DNA from: Pseudonocardia sp. | Lineage (GTDB): Bacteria > Actinomycetota > Actinomycetes > Mycobacteriales > Pseudonocardiaceae | Direction: 5' to 3' | DNA length: 32,733 nucleotides | Assembly: GCA_025465235.1 (NCBI GenBank) | Contig: JAODNO010000358.1 | Span: 1 to 32,733, forward strand | Notes under the pieces: model-generated | Seen by the model: only the letters and a program-made list of their open reading frames with translations | Told to the model about the DNA's origin: nothing | The model's database searches: none | Position numbers and translations under genes: made by a program | In this document: piece by piece, positions 1 to 8,008 of the stretch | Numbering within the stretch: position 1 is the first letter of the stretch | Layout of the letters: every line of letters starts with the position of its first letter

Positions 1-212
<212 letters not shown>

Positions 213-249
213 TCCTCCGTCGGGGGCAGTGGCTGCGCGGAGAACGTAC

Positions 250-783
250 TCAGGATCCCAGCGCCAGCACGACGGCCATGATGACGAGCGCTATACCGCT
301 CAGAAGATCTGAGCGGATGCGAATGAGGCGACCGATGACTCGCCCGAGGCACAGCCCGACGAACGACATCAGGGCTGTGATGGCAGCGAGGATCGTGGCC
401 GAGAACACTGGGGAGAACCCGAGCAACCCCAAGCTCGTGCCGGCGAGCAGATTATCCAGGCTCAACGACAGCGGAATGCCGAAGAGCATCCACGGATGGT
501 CGAGTTCCTCCGGTGCTGCGCTACGTAAGGAGTGGACAAGGAGGTACAAACCGTATCCGCCCATCACGGCCGCCCCCACGTACTCTGCGTACAGGCCGAT
601 CGCCTGGCCGAAGTAACCCCCGAGCAGCACACCCACCAGCGGCGCCAAGCCGTCCCAGAGCCCGAACGTCAGGGCGACCTGCACGGCACGGAGACGGCTG
701 AAGGGAAGCGTCCCGAGCGCGATGGACACCCGGAAGTTGTCCAGGCTGAGGATGAACCCGAGGGCGAGAAGCTCGACGATCAT
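250..783 (-). CDS. MntP/DUF204-type cation exporter (six TM)
   Basis: A 177-residue, almost wholly hydrophobic protein with about six membrane segments in two repeats. Each repeat carries a similar acidic motif: LSLDNFRVSIALG near the N-terminus and LSLDNLLAGTSLG in the middle. This duplicated layout and the length match the MntP manganese exporter family of the LysE superfamily (E. coli MntP is about 188 aa); SLDN is also reminiscent of TerC. The likely role is efflux of Mn or another divalent cation. The track's longer ORF is rejected: ATG at 783 overlaps the stop of the upstream AraC gene as ATGA (780-783), which indicates translational coupling, and the preceding 47 residues have no membrane character. 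The substrate is inferred, not shown. Confidence 0.75.
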   Translation of the reverse strand: MIVELLALGFILSLDNFRVSIALGTLPFSRLRAVQVALTFGLWDGLAPLVGVLLGGYFGQAIGLYAEYVGAAVMGGYGLYLLVHSLRSAAPEELDHPWMLFGIPLSLSLDNLLAGTSLGLLGFSPVFSATILAAITALMSFVGLCLGRVIGRLIRIRSDLLSGIALVIMAVVLALGS

Positions 784-1721
784 GTGATCGCCGATTGCTG
801 CGATCGAGCGACGCTCGGCCGATGCCAGCCTTTTCGACGGTCTTCTGACCGGTAACGGCCCGGGGTCACGCCGACCCGCTTCTTGAACTCCCGCGTCATG
901 TGGCTCTGGTCCGCGAACCCGCACCCGCAGGCGATGTCGGTCAGGGACCGGTCAGTGCGCTGTAGCAGCGTCTTGGCCTGCTCGATCCGTTGCTGCACCA
1001 CGAACTCGTGCGGTGTCGTCCCCACGGACTGCCGGAAACGTCGGGCGAAGTGGTACCGGCTCAGCGCCACGGCAGCCGCGAGATCGTCCAGGGCGATCCC
1101 CTCGCGGAGGTGCTCGTGGATGTAGTCCCGCACGATCCGCTCCTGGTGCAGGGTGAGACCTCCGCTGCCACCGGTCTCCCGGAACAAGACATGGGCGTGC
1201 CTGCGCAGGATGTGCACCGCGAGCTGACACGACAGCGCGTCCACCATCAGGCGGCTGCCGGCAGCACCGTGCGCCGCCTCGTGGGCGATCAGCATGGCCG
1301 TGCGGTGGATCAGGGGGTCGTCGGCTTTCACCACGTCGTGCAGTTCGACGTCCTGCACATCCCGCTCGTACATCTGGCGGCAGGTGGCGGCGAGCTCCTC
1401 CTGCGTGAGGTAGACGTGGACGACCTCGATGTCACTGGGCCAGACCCAGTGGGAGTCCGTGGCGCGGGTGAGGAGCGAGACGTCACCGGGACCGAGCTCC
1501 TCGTGGATCCACTCGCTGTCGACTCGGCGACGCATGGACGTCACGCCCCGCCGGTACGCGACGATCATGTAGTCACGCATCGGCGGTACCTCGACGTCAG
1601 AACCCGCATAGCGGTAACCGCGGACCGACAGCCCGTCCCAGCCCTCGGCTGGGCTGTGCACCGTCAGCTGCCCCGGCACCCAATGCGGCAGCTGGTCGGG
1701 CTCGATCAGCTGGTCCGCCAT
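780..1721 (-). CDS. AraC-family transcriptional regulator
   Basis: A 313-residue regulator. The N-terminal half (about 1-200) is a cupin-like sensory domain. The C-terminal 100 residues hold the two helix-turn-helix units of AraC/XylS proteins: IALDDLAAAVALSRYHFARRFRQ, then SLTDIACGCGFADQSHMTREFKKRVGVTPGRYR. The track start at 1814 is rejected for ATG 1721, which has GGAGG seven bases upstream and removes an Arg/Pro-rich leader. The gene overlaps the downstream cation exporter by 4 bp and is divergent from a BVMO across about 306 bp, so it may control either or both. The effector is unknown. Confidence 0.85.
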   Translation of the reverse strand: MADQLIEPDQLPHWVPGQLTVHSPAEGWDGLSVRGYRYAGSDVEVPPMRDYMIVAYRRGVTSMRRRVDSEWIHEELGPGDVSLLTRATDSHWVWPSDIEVVHVYLTQEELAATCRQMYERDVQDVELHDVVKADDPLIHRTAMLIAHEAAHGAAGSRLMVDALSCQLAVHILRRHAHVLFRETGGSGGLTLHQERIVRDYIHEHLREGIALDDLAAAVALSRYHFARRFRQSVGTTPHEFVVQQRIEQAKTLLQRTDRSLTDIACGCGFADQSHMTREFKKRVGVTPGRYRSEDRRKGWHRPSVARSQQSAIT

Positions 1722-2027
1722 CTGGTCCTCCGCGTCCGCACCGACGCTTCCGGCCTCCCGCGGCCGACGCCGAGCAGGCGCGTGGCAGCCGCACCGGGAG
1801 GACGAGCACCTCATCCTGTAACGCCCCGGGCGTGGCCGTCAACGACACCCACCCACCTCCTGGGTGACCGCGACCAGCGGATCCGGGCAGTCCAGCTCGA
1901 AGTTCGCAAGATGCTTCAACGTGCACGGCCTGACGTTCAAGCCGGACGCGCTACCAACCGGCATCATCCGGCTCCGTCGAGCGACGTGCTCCGGCGACGG
2001 CGCCACAGCCCAGATGGGAGTCCGGCC
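1722..2027. promoter_or_regulatory. Divergent intergenic region between araC and BVMO
   Basis: About 306 bp without a supported gene; ORFs crossing it are shadows with poor coding character. It must hold promoters for both the AraC gene and the BVMO. The only pattern I see is a direct repeat around TTCAA at 1915-1919 and 1936-1940, described separately. The last bases carry the BVMO ribosome binding site GGGAG at 2016-2020. No convincing -35/-10 pair was found by eye. Confidence 0.5.
1914..1941. repeat. Direct repeat TTCAA with 21-bp period, candidate AraC site
   Basis: CTTCAACGT at 1914-1922 and CGTTCAAG at 1934-1941 share TTCAA exactly 21 bp apart, which is two helical turns. AraC/XylS regulators commonly bind direct half-sites with about this spacing. 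It lies between the AraC gene and the BVMO, roughly 90 bp before the BVMO start. The match is short and could be chance. Confidence 0.25.
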
Positions 2028-3692
2028 ATGACGGCGAGCGGAGAGGGCCACACAGCTGGCACGCGGCACAGCACGGACGTCGATGCGGTCATCATCGGCG
2101 CCGGGTTCTCGGGCCTCTACATGCTGCACAAGGTGCGCAACCAGCTGGGCCTCACGGCGCGTGTGTTCGAGGCGGGCGGTGGTGTCGGCGGCACCTGGTA
2201 CTGGAACCGCTACCCCGGCGCCCGCAGCGACTCCGACAGCTACCTCTACTGCTACTCGTTCGACGAGGACCTCTGGCAGGACTGGGAGTGGAGCGAGCGC
2301 TACCCGGAGCAGCACGAGATCCGCGCCTACCTCGAGCACGTCGCCGAACGGTTCGACCTGTACTCGGACATCCAGTTCGACACCCGCGTCACGGCCGCCA
2401 CGTTCGACGAGGCCACGAACACCTGGAACGTGACCACAGATGCCGGTGACTCGATCACGGCGCGTTACCTCATCACCGGCGTGGGCGCGCTGTCGGCGTC
2501 GAACACTCCGAAGTTCGTGGGGATCCACTCCTTCCGCGGCGAGACCTACCACACCGGGCGCTGGCCGCACGAGGGCGTTGATTTCACCGGCAAGCGGGTC
2601 GCCGTCATCGGCTCCGGCGCGAGCGCTGTGCAGGCCGTCCCGCTGATCGCCGAGGAGGCACGCGACCTCACCGTGTTCCAGCGCACCGCGAACTACATCG
2701 TCCCGGCCAACAACGGCCCGGTGGACCCGGAGGTCAGGCGAGCTCGCAAGCAGGACTACGCCGGGATCTGGCAGCGCGTCCGCCAGTCCAACTTCGGCTT
2801 CGAGCTCGACTTTCTCGAGAAGGGTGCTCTGGAGGTTCCCGACGAGGAGCTCGAGCGGGAGCTCATGGCCCGCTGGAAGGAGGGCGGGTTCGGCATCTGG
2901 CTGGGCAGCTACTCCGACATCTTCTTCGTCGACGAGGCCAACGCGAAGGTCCGGGAGTTCCTGCACGACCGGATCCGCGAGAAGGTCGAGGACCCGGAGA
3001 CCGCGGAGCTGCTGATCCCGAAGGGCCATCCGTTCGGCTGCAAGCGGAACCCGCTCGACTCGGGCTACTTCGAGGCGTTCAACCTCCCCCACGTCCACCT
3101 CGTCGACGTGAAGTCGAACTCGATCGCCGAGATCACCCCTGCCGGGGTGAAGCTGGAGGACGGCGCGAGCTACGAGTTCGACGCCATCGTCTACGCCACC
3201 GGCTTCGATGCCATGACCGGCCCGCTCAACAAGATCGACATCCGCGGCCGGGGCGGGCAGCTGCTCCGGGACAAGTGGACCGAGGGCCCCCGCACCTATC
3301 TCGGGCTGACCAGCGCCGGGTTCCCCAACCTGTTCACCATCACCGGACCGCAGAGCCCCTCCGTGCTGTCGAACATGCCGGTCTCCATCGAGCAGCACGT
3401 CGAGTTCATCGCGAAGATCGTCGGCGATATGCGCGACCGGGGCGCGGAGACCATCGAGCCGACCCGGGAGGCCGAGGACGCCTGGGTGGCCCACAACCAG
3501 GAGCTGGCAGAGGCAACGCTCTTCCCGACCGCCGACACCTGGTACATGGGGGCCAACATCCCGGGCAAGCCACGGGTGTTCCTGCCCAACCTCGACTTCG
3601 TCGGGCCTTACCGGGCCAGGTGCGACGAGATCGCCGCCAACGGCTACGAGGGCTTCACCCTCACCGGCAGCAACCAAGGAGCGATGGCGTGA
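2028..3692 (+). CDS. Flavin-containing Baeyer-Villiger monooxygenase
   Basis: A 554-residue FAD- and NADPH-dependent monooxygenase, expected to insert oxygen next to a ketone to give an ester or lactone. Visible: FAD Rossmann motif GAGFSG at 24-29, the cofactor segment GGTWYWNRYPGAR near 54-66, the type I BVMO fingerprint FxGxxxHxxxWP at 169-180 (FRGETYHTGRWP), a second dinucleotide motif GSGASA at 195-200, and the C-terminal ATGFDA motif. The length is normal for cyclohexanone-monooxygenase-like enzymes. Start: ATG 2028 has GGGAG seven bases upstream; the track's 346-residue extension overlaps the promoter region and is rejected. The stop overlaps the next gene's GTG. Closely similar over its length to the second BVMO at 30880-32496. 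Substrate unknown. Confidence 0.93.
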   Translation: MTASGEGHTAGTRHSTDVDAVIIGAGFSGLYMLHKVRNQLGLTARVFEAGGGVGGTWYWNRYPGARSDSDSYLYCYSFDEDLWQDWEWSERYPEQHEIRAYLEHVAERFDLYSDIQFDTRVTAATFDEATNTWNVTTDAGDSITARYLITGVGALSASNTPKFVGIHSFRGETYHTGRWPHEGVDFTGKRVAVIGSGASAVQAVPLIAEEARDLTVFQRTANYIVPANNGPVDPEVRRARKQDYAGIWQRVRQSNFGFELDFLEKGALEVPDEELERELMARWKEGGFGIWLGSYSDIFFVDEANAKVREFLHDRIREKVEDPETAELLIPKGHPFGCKRNPLDSGYFEAFNLPHVHLVDVKSNSIAEITPAGVKLEDGASYEFDAIVYATGFDAMTGPLNKIDIRGRGGQLLRDKWTEGPRTYLGLTSAGFPNLFTITGPQSPSVLSNMPVSIEQHVEFIAKIVGDMRDRGAETIEPTREAEDAWVAHNQELAEATLFPTADTWYMGANIPGKPRVFLPNLDFVGPYRARCDEIAANGYEGFTLTGSNQGAMA

Positions 3693-4750
3693 TCGAGAAC
3701 CCGTTCTACAGCCCCGAGTTCCACGGCGACTACGACCTGGTCGGCATCGGCCGGCTGGACCTGGAGGAGGGCGGCTCGATCCCGGACTGCCAGCTCGCGG
3801 TGGCCACGTTCGGCGAGCTCAACGAGGCCAGGGACAACGCCATCCTCGTCACGACCTGGTACTCGGGAACCCACCAGATCTTCCGCGACGTCTACATCGG
3901 CCCGGACCACGCCCTCAACCCGGATCGGTACTTCATCGTCTGCGTCAACCAGATCGGTTCAGGGCTGTCCACCTCGCCGCACAACGCCGACGGGCCCAAC
4001 GCCGACATCGCCATGTCGAACTTCCCCCAGGTCCGCATCGGAGACGACGTGGTGGCCCAGGAGCGGCTCCTGCGCGAGCACTTCGGGATCGAGAAGCTCC
4101 AGCTCGTCGTCGGCGGCTCCATGGGGGCCCAGCAGACCTACGAGTGGGCAGTCCGGTTCCCGGGCAAGGTGCTTCGGGCCGCGCCGATCGCGGGCACCGC
4201 GCAGAACACCCCGCACGACTTCCTCTTCACGAAGGCGCTGAACGAGGCCATCACATCAGACCCGGGCTTTGCCGAAGGGGAGTACAAGAGCAACGCCGAC
4301 GTGGTCGCCGGGCTGAGGCGGCACGCCGGGATCTGGGCGGTGATGGGCTTCTCGACCGAGTTCTGGAAGCAGGAGGGGTGGCGGGCGCTCGAGTTCGAGT
4401 CGAAGGAGGCGTTCATGGAGGGTTTCCTGGAGCCCTACTTCACCGCGATGGACCCCAACGACCTGCTGTGCTTGGCCTGGAAATGGCAGCGCGGCGACGT
4501 CGCGCGCCACACCGGCGGCGACCTGGCCGCGGCACTCGGACGGATCACGGCGAAGACGTTCGTGATCCCGATCGACGAGGACATGTTCTTCCCCGTGCGG
4601 GACTGCCGAGCAGAGCAGGAACTCGTTCCCGACAGCGAGCTGCGGATCACCGAGGACATCCTCGGGCACCTCGGCTTGTTCGGTGTGGCACCGACGTTCA
4701 TGGCGCAGATCGACCGGCACCTCGGCGAGCTCCTCGCCACCGAGGTCTGA
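3689..4750 (+). CDS. MetX-like alpha/beta-hydrolase
   Basis: A 353-residue alpha/beta-fold protein related to homoserine O-acetyltransferases. The nucleophile elbow GGSMGAQQ places Ser144; Asp in PIDEDMFFP (296 or 298) and His327 in DILGHLGLFG complete a plausible triad. The opening TFGELNEARDNAILVTTWYSGTH matches the MetX-family N-terminus. It starts at GTG 3689, overlapping the BVMO stop as GTGA, with AAGGAG seven bases upstream, so translation is coupled. True MetX genes usually sit with methionine genes. Here the partner is a BVMO, so I infer hydrolysis or acyl transfer of the ester or lactone product. That role is untested; homoserine acetylation remains the alternative. Confidence 0.85.
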   Translation: MIENPFYSPEFHGDYDLVGIGRLDLEEGGSIPDCQLAVATFGELNEARDNAILVTTWYSGTHQIFRDVYIGPDHALNPDRYFIVCVNQIGSGLSTSPHNADGPNADIAMSNFPQVRIGDDVVAQERLLREHFGIEKLQLVVGGSMGAQQTYEWAVRFPGKVLRAAPIAGTAQNTPHDFLFTKALNEAITSDPGFAEGEYKSNADVVAGLRRHAGIWAVMGFSTEFWKQEGWRALEFESKEAFMEGFLEPYFTAMDPNDLLCLAWKWQRGDVARHTGGDLAAALGRITAKTFVIPIDEDMFFPVRDCRAEQELVPDSELRITEDILGHLGLFGVAPTFMAQIDRHLGELLATEV

Positions 4751-4756
4751 TCCCGG

Positions 4757-5023
4757 CTACGACGGGGCCGTCACGGCGCCGGTGTCGTCCACGCGGTCAC
4801 GCAGTCCGGCACCCGTGCCAACGGCCTGAGCGCAGTGCGCGCAGCAGAAGAACCGGCCGTTCGCCTGGACGCCGTGCCCGATCACCTTGCACCCGCAGTG
4901 CTCGCACACCGGCGCCATCCGGTGGATCGCGCACTCGAAGCTGTCGAACACGTGCACGGCGCCACGGACGTGCACCTCGAATGCCATGTCGTAGTCGTTT
5001 CCGCACACCTCGCACTGAGCCAT
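4757..5023 (-). CDS. Small Cys-rich zinc-ribbon / metallothionein-like protein
   Basis: An 88-residue protein with several Cys pairs: CEVC at 4-7, C31, CEHCGC at 40-45 and CCAHC at 60-64, plus nearby His residues. This suggests one or two bound zinc (or other soft metal) ions. The start MAxCEVCGNDYD is one I recognise from short conserved actinobacterial proteins of unknown function; the tail is polar and likely disordered. ATG 5023 is chosen because GGAGGG stands seven bases upstream and the track's 73-residue extension is Arg/Pro-rich. It converges on the MetX-like gene with a 6-bp gap. Metal storage or transcription-related binding are both possible; function unknown. Confidence 0.75.
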   Translation of the reverse strand: MAQCEVCGNDYDMAFEVHVRGAVHVFDSFECAIHRMAPVCEHCGCKVIGHGVQANGRFFCCAHCAQAVGTGAGLRDRVDDTGAVTAPS

Positions 5024-5044
5024 CGCAGATCCCTCCGGTCCCTC

Positions 5045-5076
5045 CGTCGTGCCGTCGTGCCGTCGTGCCGTCGAAC
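5045..5076. repeat. Tandem octamer CGTCGTGC x3
   Basis: Three perfect copies of CGTCGTGC (5045-5068) followed by a half copy CGTCG, just upstream of the zinc-ribbon gene on its 5' side. Short GC-rich tandem repeats like this can expand or contract by slippage. No known function is implied. Confidence 0.7.
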
Positions 5077-5133
5077 GAACCTCGGGTACCCACCGCGAGG
5101 GCCGGCAATGACCCCGCAGCGCCAGCCGTCCGC

Positions 5134-6276
5134 TCAGAACCGGTCCGCTCCCGTACACCGCAGGACGAGCATCCCGTCCGGTCCCAGATCGATCCGGGCG
5201 CCGAAGACCTGGCTGATGCGGTCGAGAACGGTGTGGAGCCACGCCGCGTCGTATCTCGAGGCGTGGCAGAGCCGCAGCCGCCGGGCCTGCAGGGCCGCCA
5301 TCCGCAGTCCCGCGACGCTGCCGGTACCCCGCTCGATCGACGCGAAGTATCCGAGGCGGAGGTCGGCCCGGTACCCCTCGTGGCCGCTGATGCCCTCGTA
5401 GTCGTCGATGAAGTCGCCGCAGCCATAGAGGATCAGCTTGTCGCGGTACACCTCGATCGGGCGGGGATGGTGCGAGGAGTGCCCGTACACGACATCCACT
5501 CCACCGTCGACCAGCCGGCGTGCGAAGCGCACCTGCTCCGGGAACACGCGGTAGCCCCAGTTGGAGCCCCAGTGGATCGAGACGACGATGAGCCCGCCCC
5601 CGTGTTGCTGCACCCGGTCGAGCACCCGGTCCGCGGCCGCGTCCGAAAGCTCAGGCACGAAGCCGACGCCCGGCCACCGCCCGCTCGCCGCCCAACTCAC
5701 AGGGATTCCGCTGGTCGGCGTTCCGAACGCGTGGATCACCACGCGGCCCCCTCCGGGGAGGGAGACGACCGCAGGGGACCACGCCTCGGCCTCGTCGCGT
5801 CCCGCTCCCACCGCACGCAGCCCTGCCCCGGCCAGGGCTTCGAGCGTGTCCTCCAGACCCCGCTGACCGAAGTCCATGACGTGGTTGTTCGCCAACACGC
5901 AGGCATCCGGCCGGGCTGCTGTGAGGCAGGGGAGGTTCGCCGGGTTCATCCGGTAATGGACGCCCTTCCCCGGAGCGAACCGGCCACCGTGGGTGATGCT
6001 CGTCTCGAGGTTCACCACCCGGATGTCGGGAGCCAGCTCGTCGAGCAGCGCCAATGCATCGCCCCACGGCCAGGAGAAGGCGACGGCACGAGGGACCCGA
6101 CCGTTGACCGCCTCCGCCAGCTCGACGTAGGTCCGAGCATCACGCACGCCCCGCTCCCGGAGGGCTGGGGCACCGGGGTGGGGCAGGATCTGGTCCACCC
6201 CGCGGCCGAGCATCACGTCCCCGCACAGGAACACCGTCACCAGGCCGGAGCCGGGACTCATGAACAGCTCGCGCAC
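5134..6276 (-). CDS. CapA-family metallophosphoesterase-like protein
   Basis: A 380-residue protein of the CapA/PgsA group, a calcineurin-like fold linked to poly-gamma-glutamate or capsule synthesis in Bacillus. Conserved blocks in order: CGDVMLGRG (about 18-26), VVNLETSIT, LANNHVMDFG, VSIHWGSNW, YGHSSHHPRPIEVY and LILYGCGDFIDDYEG, which supply the usual Asp, Asn and His metal ligands. Unlike many CapA proteins it shows no N-terminal membrane anchor, so it may be cytosolic. The start is GTG 6276 (12 bp after the AraC stop) or ATG 6261; neither has a strong ribosome site. No capB or capC neighbours are present, so polyglutamate synthesis is not supported here. Confidence 0.85.
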   Translation of the reverse strand: MRELFMSPGSGLVTVFLCGDVMLGRGVDQILPHPGAPALRERGVRDARTYVELAEAVNGRVPRAVAFSWPWGDALALLDELAPDIRVVNLETSITHGGRFAPGKGVHYRMNPANLPCLTAARPDACVLANNHVMDFGQRGLEDTLEALAGAGLRAVGAGRDEAEAWSPAVVSLPGGGRVVIHAFGTPTSGIPVSWAASGRWPGVGFVPELSDAAADRVLDRVQQHGGGLIVVSIHWGSNWGYRVFPEQVRFARRLVDGGVDVVYGHSSHHPRPIEVYRDKLILYGCGDFIDDYEGISGHEGYRADLRLGYFASIERGTGSVAGLRMAALQARRLRLCHASRYDAAWLHTVLDRISQVFGARIDLGPDGMLVLRCTGADRF

Positions 6277-6288
6277 TCTCTGCCCGGG

Positions 6289-7140
6289 TCAGGCGTAGGC
6301 GGGCCCCCGCAGCGTCTGCCACGGCGGCTCCCCGTAGCGGTTCTCGAAGTCGGCGACGAAACGCCCCGTGTTCGTGAACCCCCACCCCGACGCCACGCCG
6401 GCGACGCTGGTCCACCCGAAGTCGGCCTCGGTCAGTTCCCGGCGCGCGCGGGTCAGCCGGATCGAGCGGAGCTGCTGGGTGGGCGAGGTGTCCAGGTGGC
6501 GCCGGCAACACTCCCGCAGCACGGGCACGCTCACCCCGGCAACGTCGGAGAGCTCCGCGACGGTGAACGGGTGACGTGGGCTGGCCTCGATCGCGTCGAC
6601 CATTCGGCGCGCCGGCCCCGGACCCCACGAGTGCACCGGCGCGTCGAGCTCTTCGCGATACGGGTGATCGAGGGCGAGCAGCAACCGGGCCAGCAGCATC
6701 TCCTGCACCGCATCGGCCAGCACGGGGTGCCGTAGCACCGGCGAGGAGACCAGCAGCCCGGCGACGCGCGCCCAGGCCCGCCCGGCCGGAGTTCGCAGGT
6801 CCAGGCTCTCCGACAGGTCGGGCGGCCGGCGGACGGTGTGCCCGAGCCGATGCTCCAGCACATCTTTCAGCTTCCCCGTGTCGATCGTGACGAGGTAGCA
6901 GGAGAAGCCGGCGCCGAACGACATGTCGGAGTCGCCCTCGGGCTGGAGGACGGCCGCCCGCGCCGCGTCGGCCTCAACGGTGTGCGCCCGGTGCGAGACC
7001 TCCACCGCGCCGTGCACCGGGACAGCCACGGTGTAACTGGTCCCCGCCTCGGGGAGCCGTGTGTGCCTCGCCTCGGCGACCGAGTTCTCCTGAACGCCCA
7101 CCGGGTGGGGCGCCGGCCCCGTTCCCCCCAGCTCATCCAC
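6289..7140 (-). CDS. AraC-family transcriptional regulator (cupin-type sensor)
   Basis: A 283-residue regulator. The N-terminal part (MDELGG to about 170) resembles the AraC-binding-like domain of regulators of aromatic and alkyl catabolism. The C-terminal part carries a double helix-turn-helix: FTVAELSDVAGVSVPVLRECCRRHLDTSPTQQL and GWTSVAGVASGWGFTNTGRFVADFENRYGEPPWQTL. Start GTG 7140 has AGGAGG six bases upstream, which fixes it. It lies 12 bp before the CapA-like gene, likely co-transcribed, and 69 bp downstream of the UBP gene, so read-through from the chaperone operon is possible. Target and inducer unknown. Confidence 0.88.
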   Translation of the reverse strand: MDELGGTGPAPHPVGVQENSVAEARHTRLPEAGTSYTVAVPVHGAVEVSHRAHTVEADAARAAVLQPEGDSDMSFGAGFSCYLVTIDTGKLKDVLEHRLGHTVRRPPDLSESLDLRTPAGRAWARVAGLLVSSPVLRHPVLADAVQEMLLARLLLALDHPYREELDAPVHSWGPGPARRMVDAIEASPRHPFTVAELSDVAGVSVPVLRECCRRHLDTSPTQQLRSIRLTRARRELTEADFGWTSVAGVASGWGFTNTGRFVADFENRYGEPPWQTLRGPAYA

Positions 7141-7209
7141 AACGACCTCCTACGACTGGTTCCTGGAGTTCTCGAAAGGCCTGCGACTCGTCGCCGGTCA
7201 CGCGGGCCC

Positions 7210-7482
7210 TCATGCGAACGCCTCGTCGGCGAAGCACCAGCGCCAGTCCTCTCCCGGCTCGAACGAACGGACGATCGGGTGACCGACGAGTCCGGCGTGT
7301 GCGCGGGCGTGCCGATTCGGCGAGGAGTCACAGCATCCCACGTGCCCGCACGTCAGGCACAGCCGCAGATGCACCCATGGTGATCCGAGCTGCAAACAGC
7401 CCTCGCAGCCCTGCGGGGTGCGCGGCACGACGTCGTCGCGGGCGAAGGCCAGATGCGGGTCGGGCCCGACGGGGATGGTCAC
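7210..7482 (-). CDS. UBP-type zinc-finger protein, 5' end probably frameshifted
   Basis: A 90-residue UBP-type zinc finger (the fold that binds ubiquitin in eukaryotic deubiquitinases). Visible ligands are CEGC, CLTCGHVGCCDSS and the following His residues, then HPIVRSFEPGEDWRWCFADEAF, typical of actinobacterial stand-alone members. The track start is GTG 7482 with GAGGG ten bases upstream. However, the same frame stays open upstream and encodes RWLVEGGCPVTIPVG, which looks like normal family sequence, while the natural coupled start ATG 7547 (ATGA with the trxC stop) lies in another frame and stops after 22 codons. A one-base loss near 7510-7520 would explain this. Function in bacteria is not established. 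Confidence 0.8.
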   Translation of the reverse strand: MTIPVGPDPHLAFARDDVVPRTPQGCEGCLQLGSPWVHLRLCLTCGHVGCCDSSPNRHARAHAGLVGHPIVRSFEPGEDWRWCFADEAFA

Positions 7483-7543
7483 CGGACATCCGCCCTCGAC
7501 CAGCCACCGCGCCCGGCCGGCAGCCCGAGGTGATCGCGCATGC

Positions 7544-8008
7544 TCATTGCTTGTCGCCCTCCTTCGGCTGCAGCGCCTGGTCCAGCCACCTGCGCAGGGC
7601 CGCCACCGGCGCCGCGCCCGGCTGCCGGGCGATCACCTCACCGTCGCGCATCACCAGCAACGTCGGGACGGCGCGCACCTCGAAGCGCTGTGCCAACCGG
7701 GGCGCGGCGTCGATCTCGACCTTCACCAGCTTGATGTCGCCTGCCCGTTCAGTGGCCAGCTGCTCCAGTGCCGGGCTCACCATCCGGCAGGGCCCGCACC
7801 ACGTCGCCCACAGGTCCACGACCACGGGGATCGGGGACCGCTCCGCGACCTCGGCGAAGTCGTCGTCGCCTGCGTCCGCGATCCAGGGCAGGGCATTGTG
7901 GCAGTTCCCGCACTTCGGGACGCTCGCGGCGGCAGCAGGCACCCGGTTGCGCCGCCCGCAGTGCGGGCAGGTGACAACACTCGTGCGCGGCTTCGCCGGG
8001 GCGCTCAT
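7544..8008 (-). CDS. trxC: Thioredoxin 2 (TrxC type, zinc-binding N-terminus)
   Basis: A 154-residue thioredoxin with an N-terminal zinc ribbon (CPHC at 14-17 and CGNC at 33-36) and the active site WATWCGPC (Cys71, Cys74), followed by the cis-Pro region [13 protein letters not shown]. This architecture matches TrxC/thioredoxin 2, an oxidative-stress-linked disulfide reductase. The start overlaps the clpB stop as ATGA (8005-8008), with GGGAG seven bases upstream, so it is translated with the chaperones. The fit is with redox repair of aggregated proteins. The overlap and intact motifs make the call firm; the symbol follows architecture rather than proven orthology. Confidence 0.92.
   Translation of the reverse strand: MSAPAKPRTSVVTCPHCGRRNRVPAAAASVPKCGNCHNALPWIADAGDDDFAEVAERSPIPVVVDLWATWCGPCRMVSPALEQLATERAGDIKLVKVEIDAAPRLAQRFEVRAVPTLLVMRDGEVIARQPGAAPVAALRRWLDQALQPKEGDKQ

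Noticed and set aside
990-2027. N-terminal extension of the BVMO ORF back to 990
   Set aside because: It crosses the AraC gene and promoter antisense; ATG 2028 with GGGAG fits the family start exactly.
1839-3677. 612-codon minus-strand ORF
   Set aside because: Mirror of the BVMO gene with Val/Gly/Asp-rich shadow composition and no motifs.
4144-6735. 863-codon plus-strand ORF
   Set aside because: Antisense to the zinc-ribbon, CapA and AraC genes; low-complexity Arg/Pro-rich translation.
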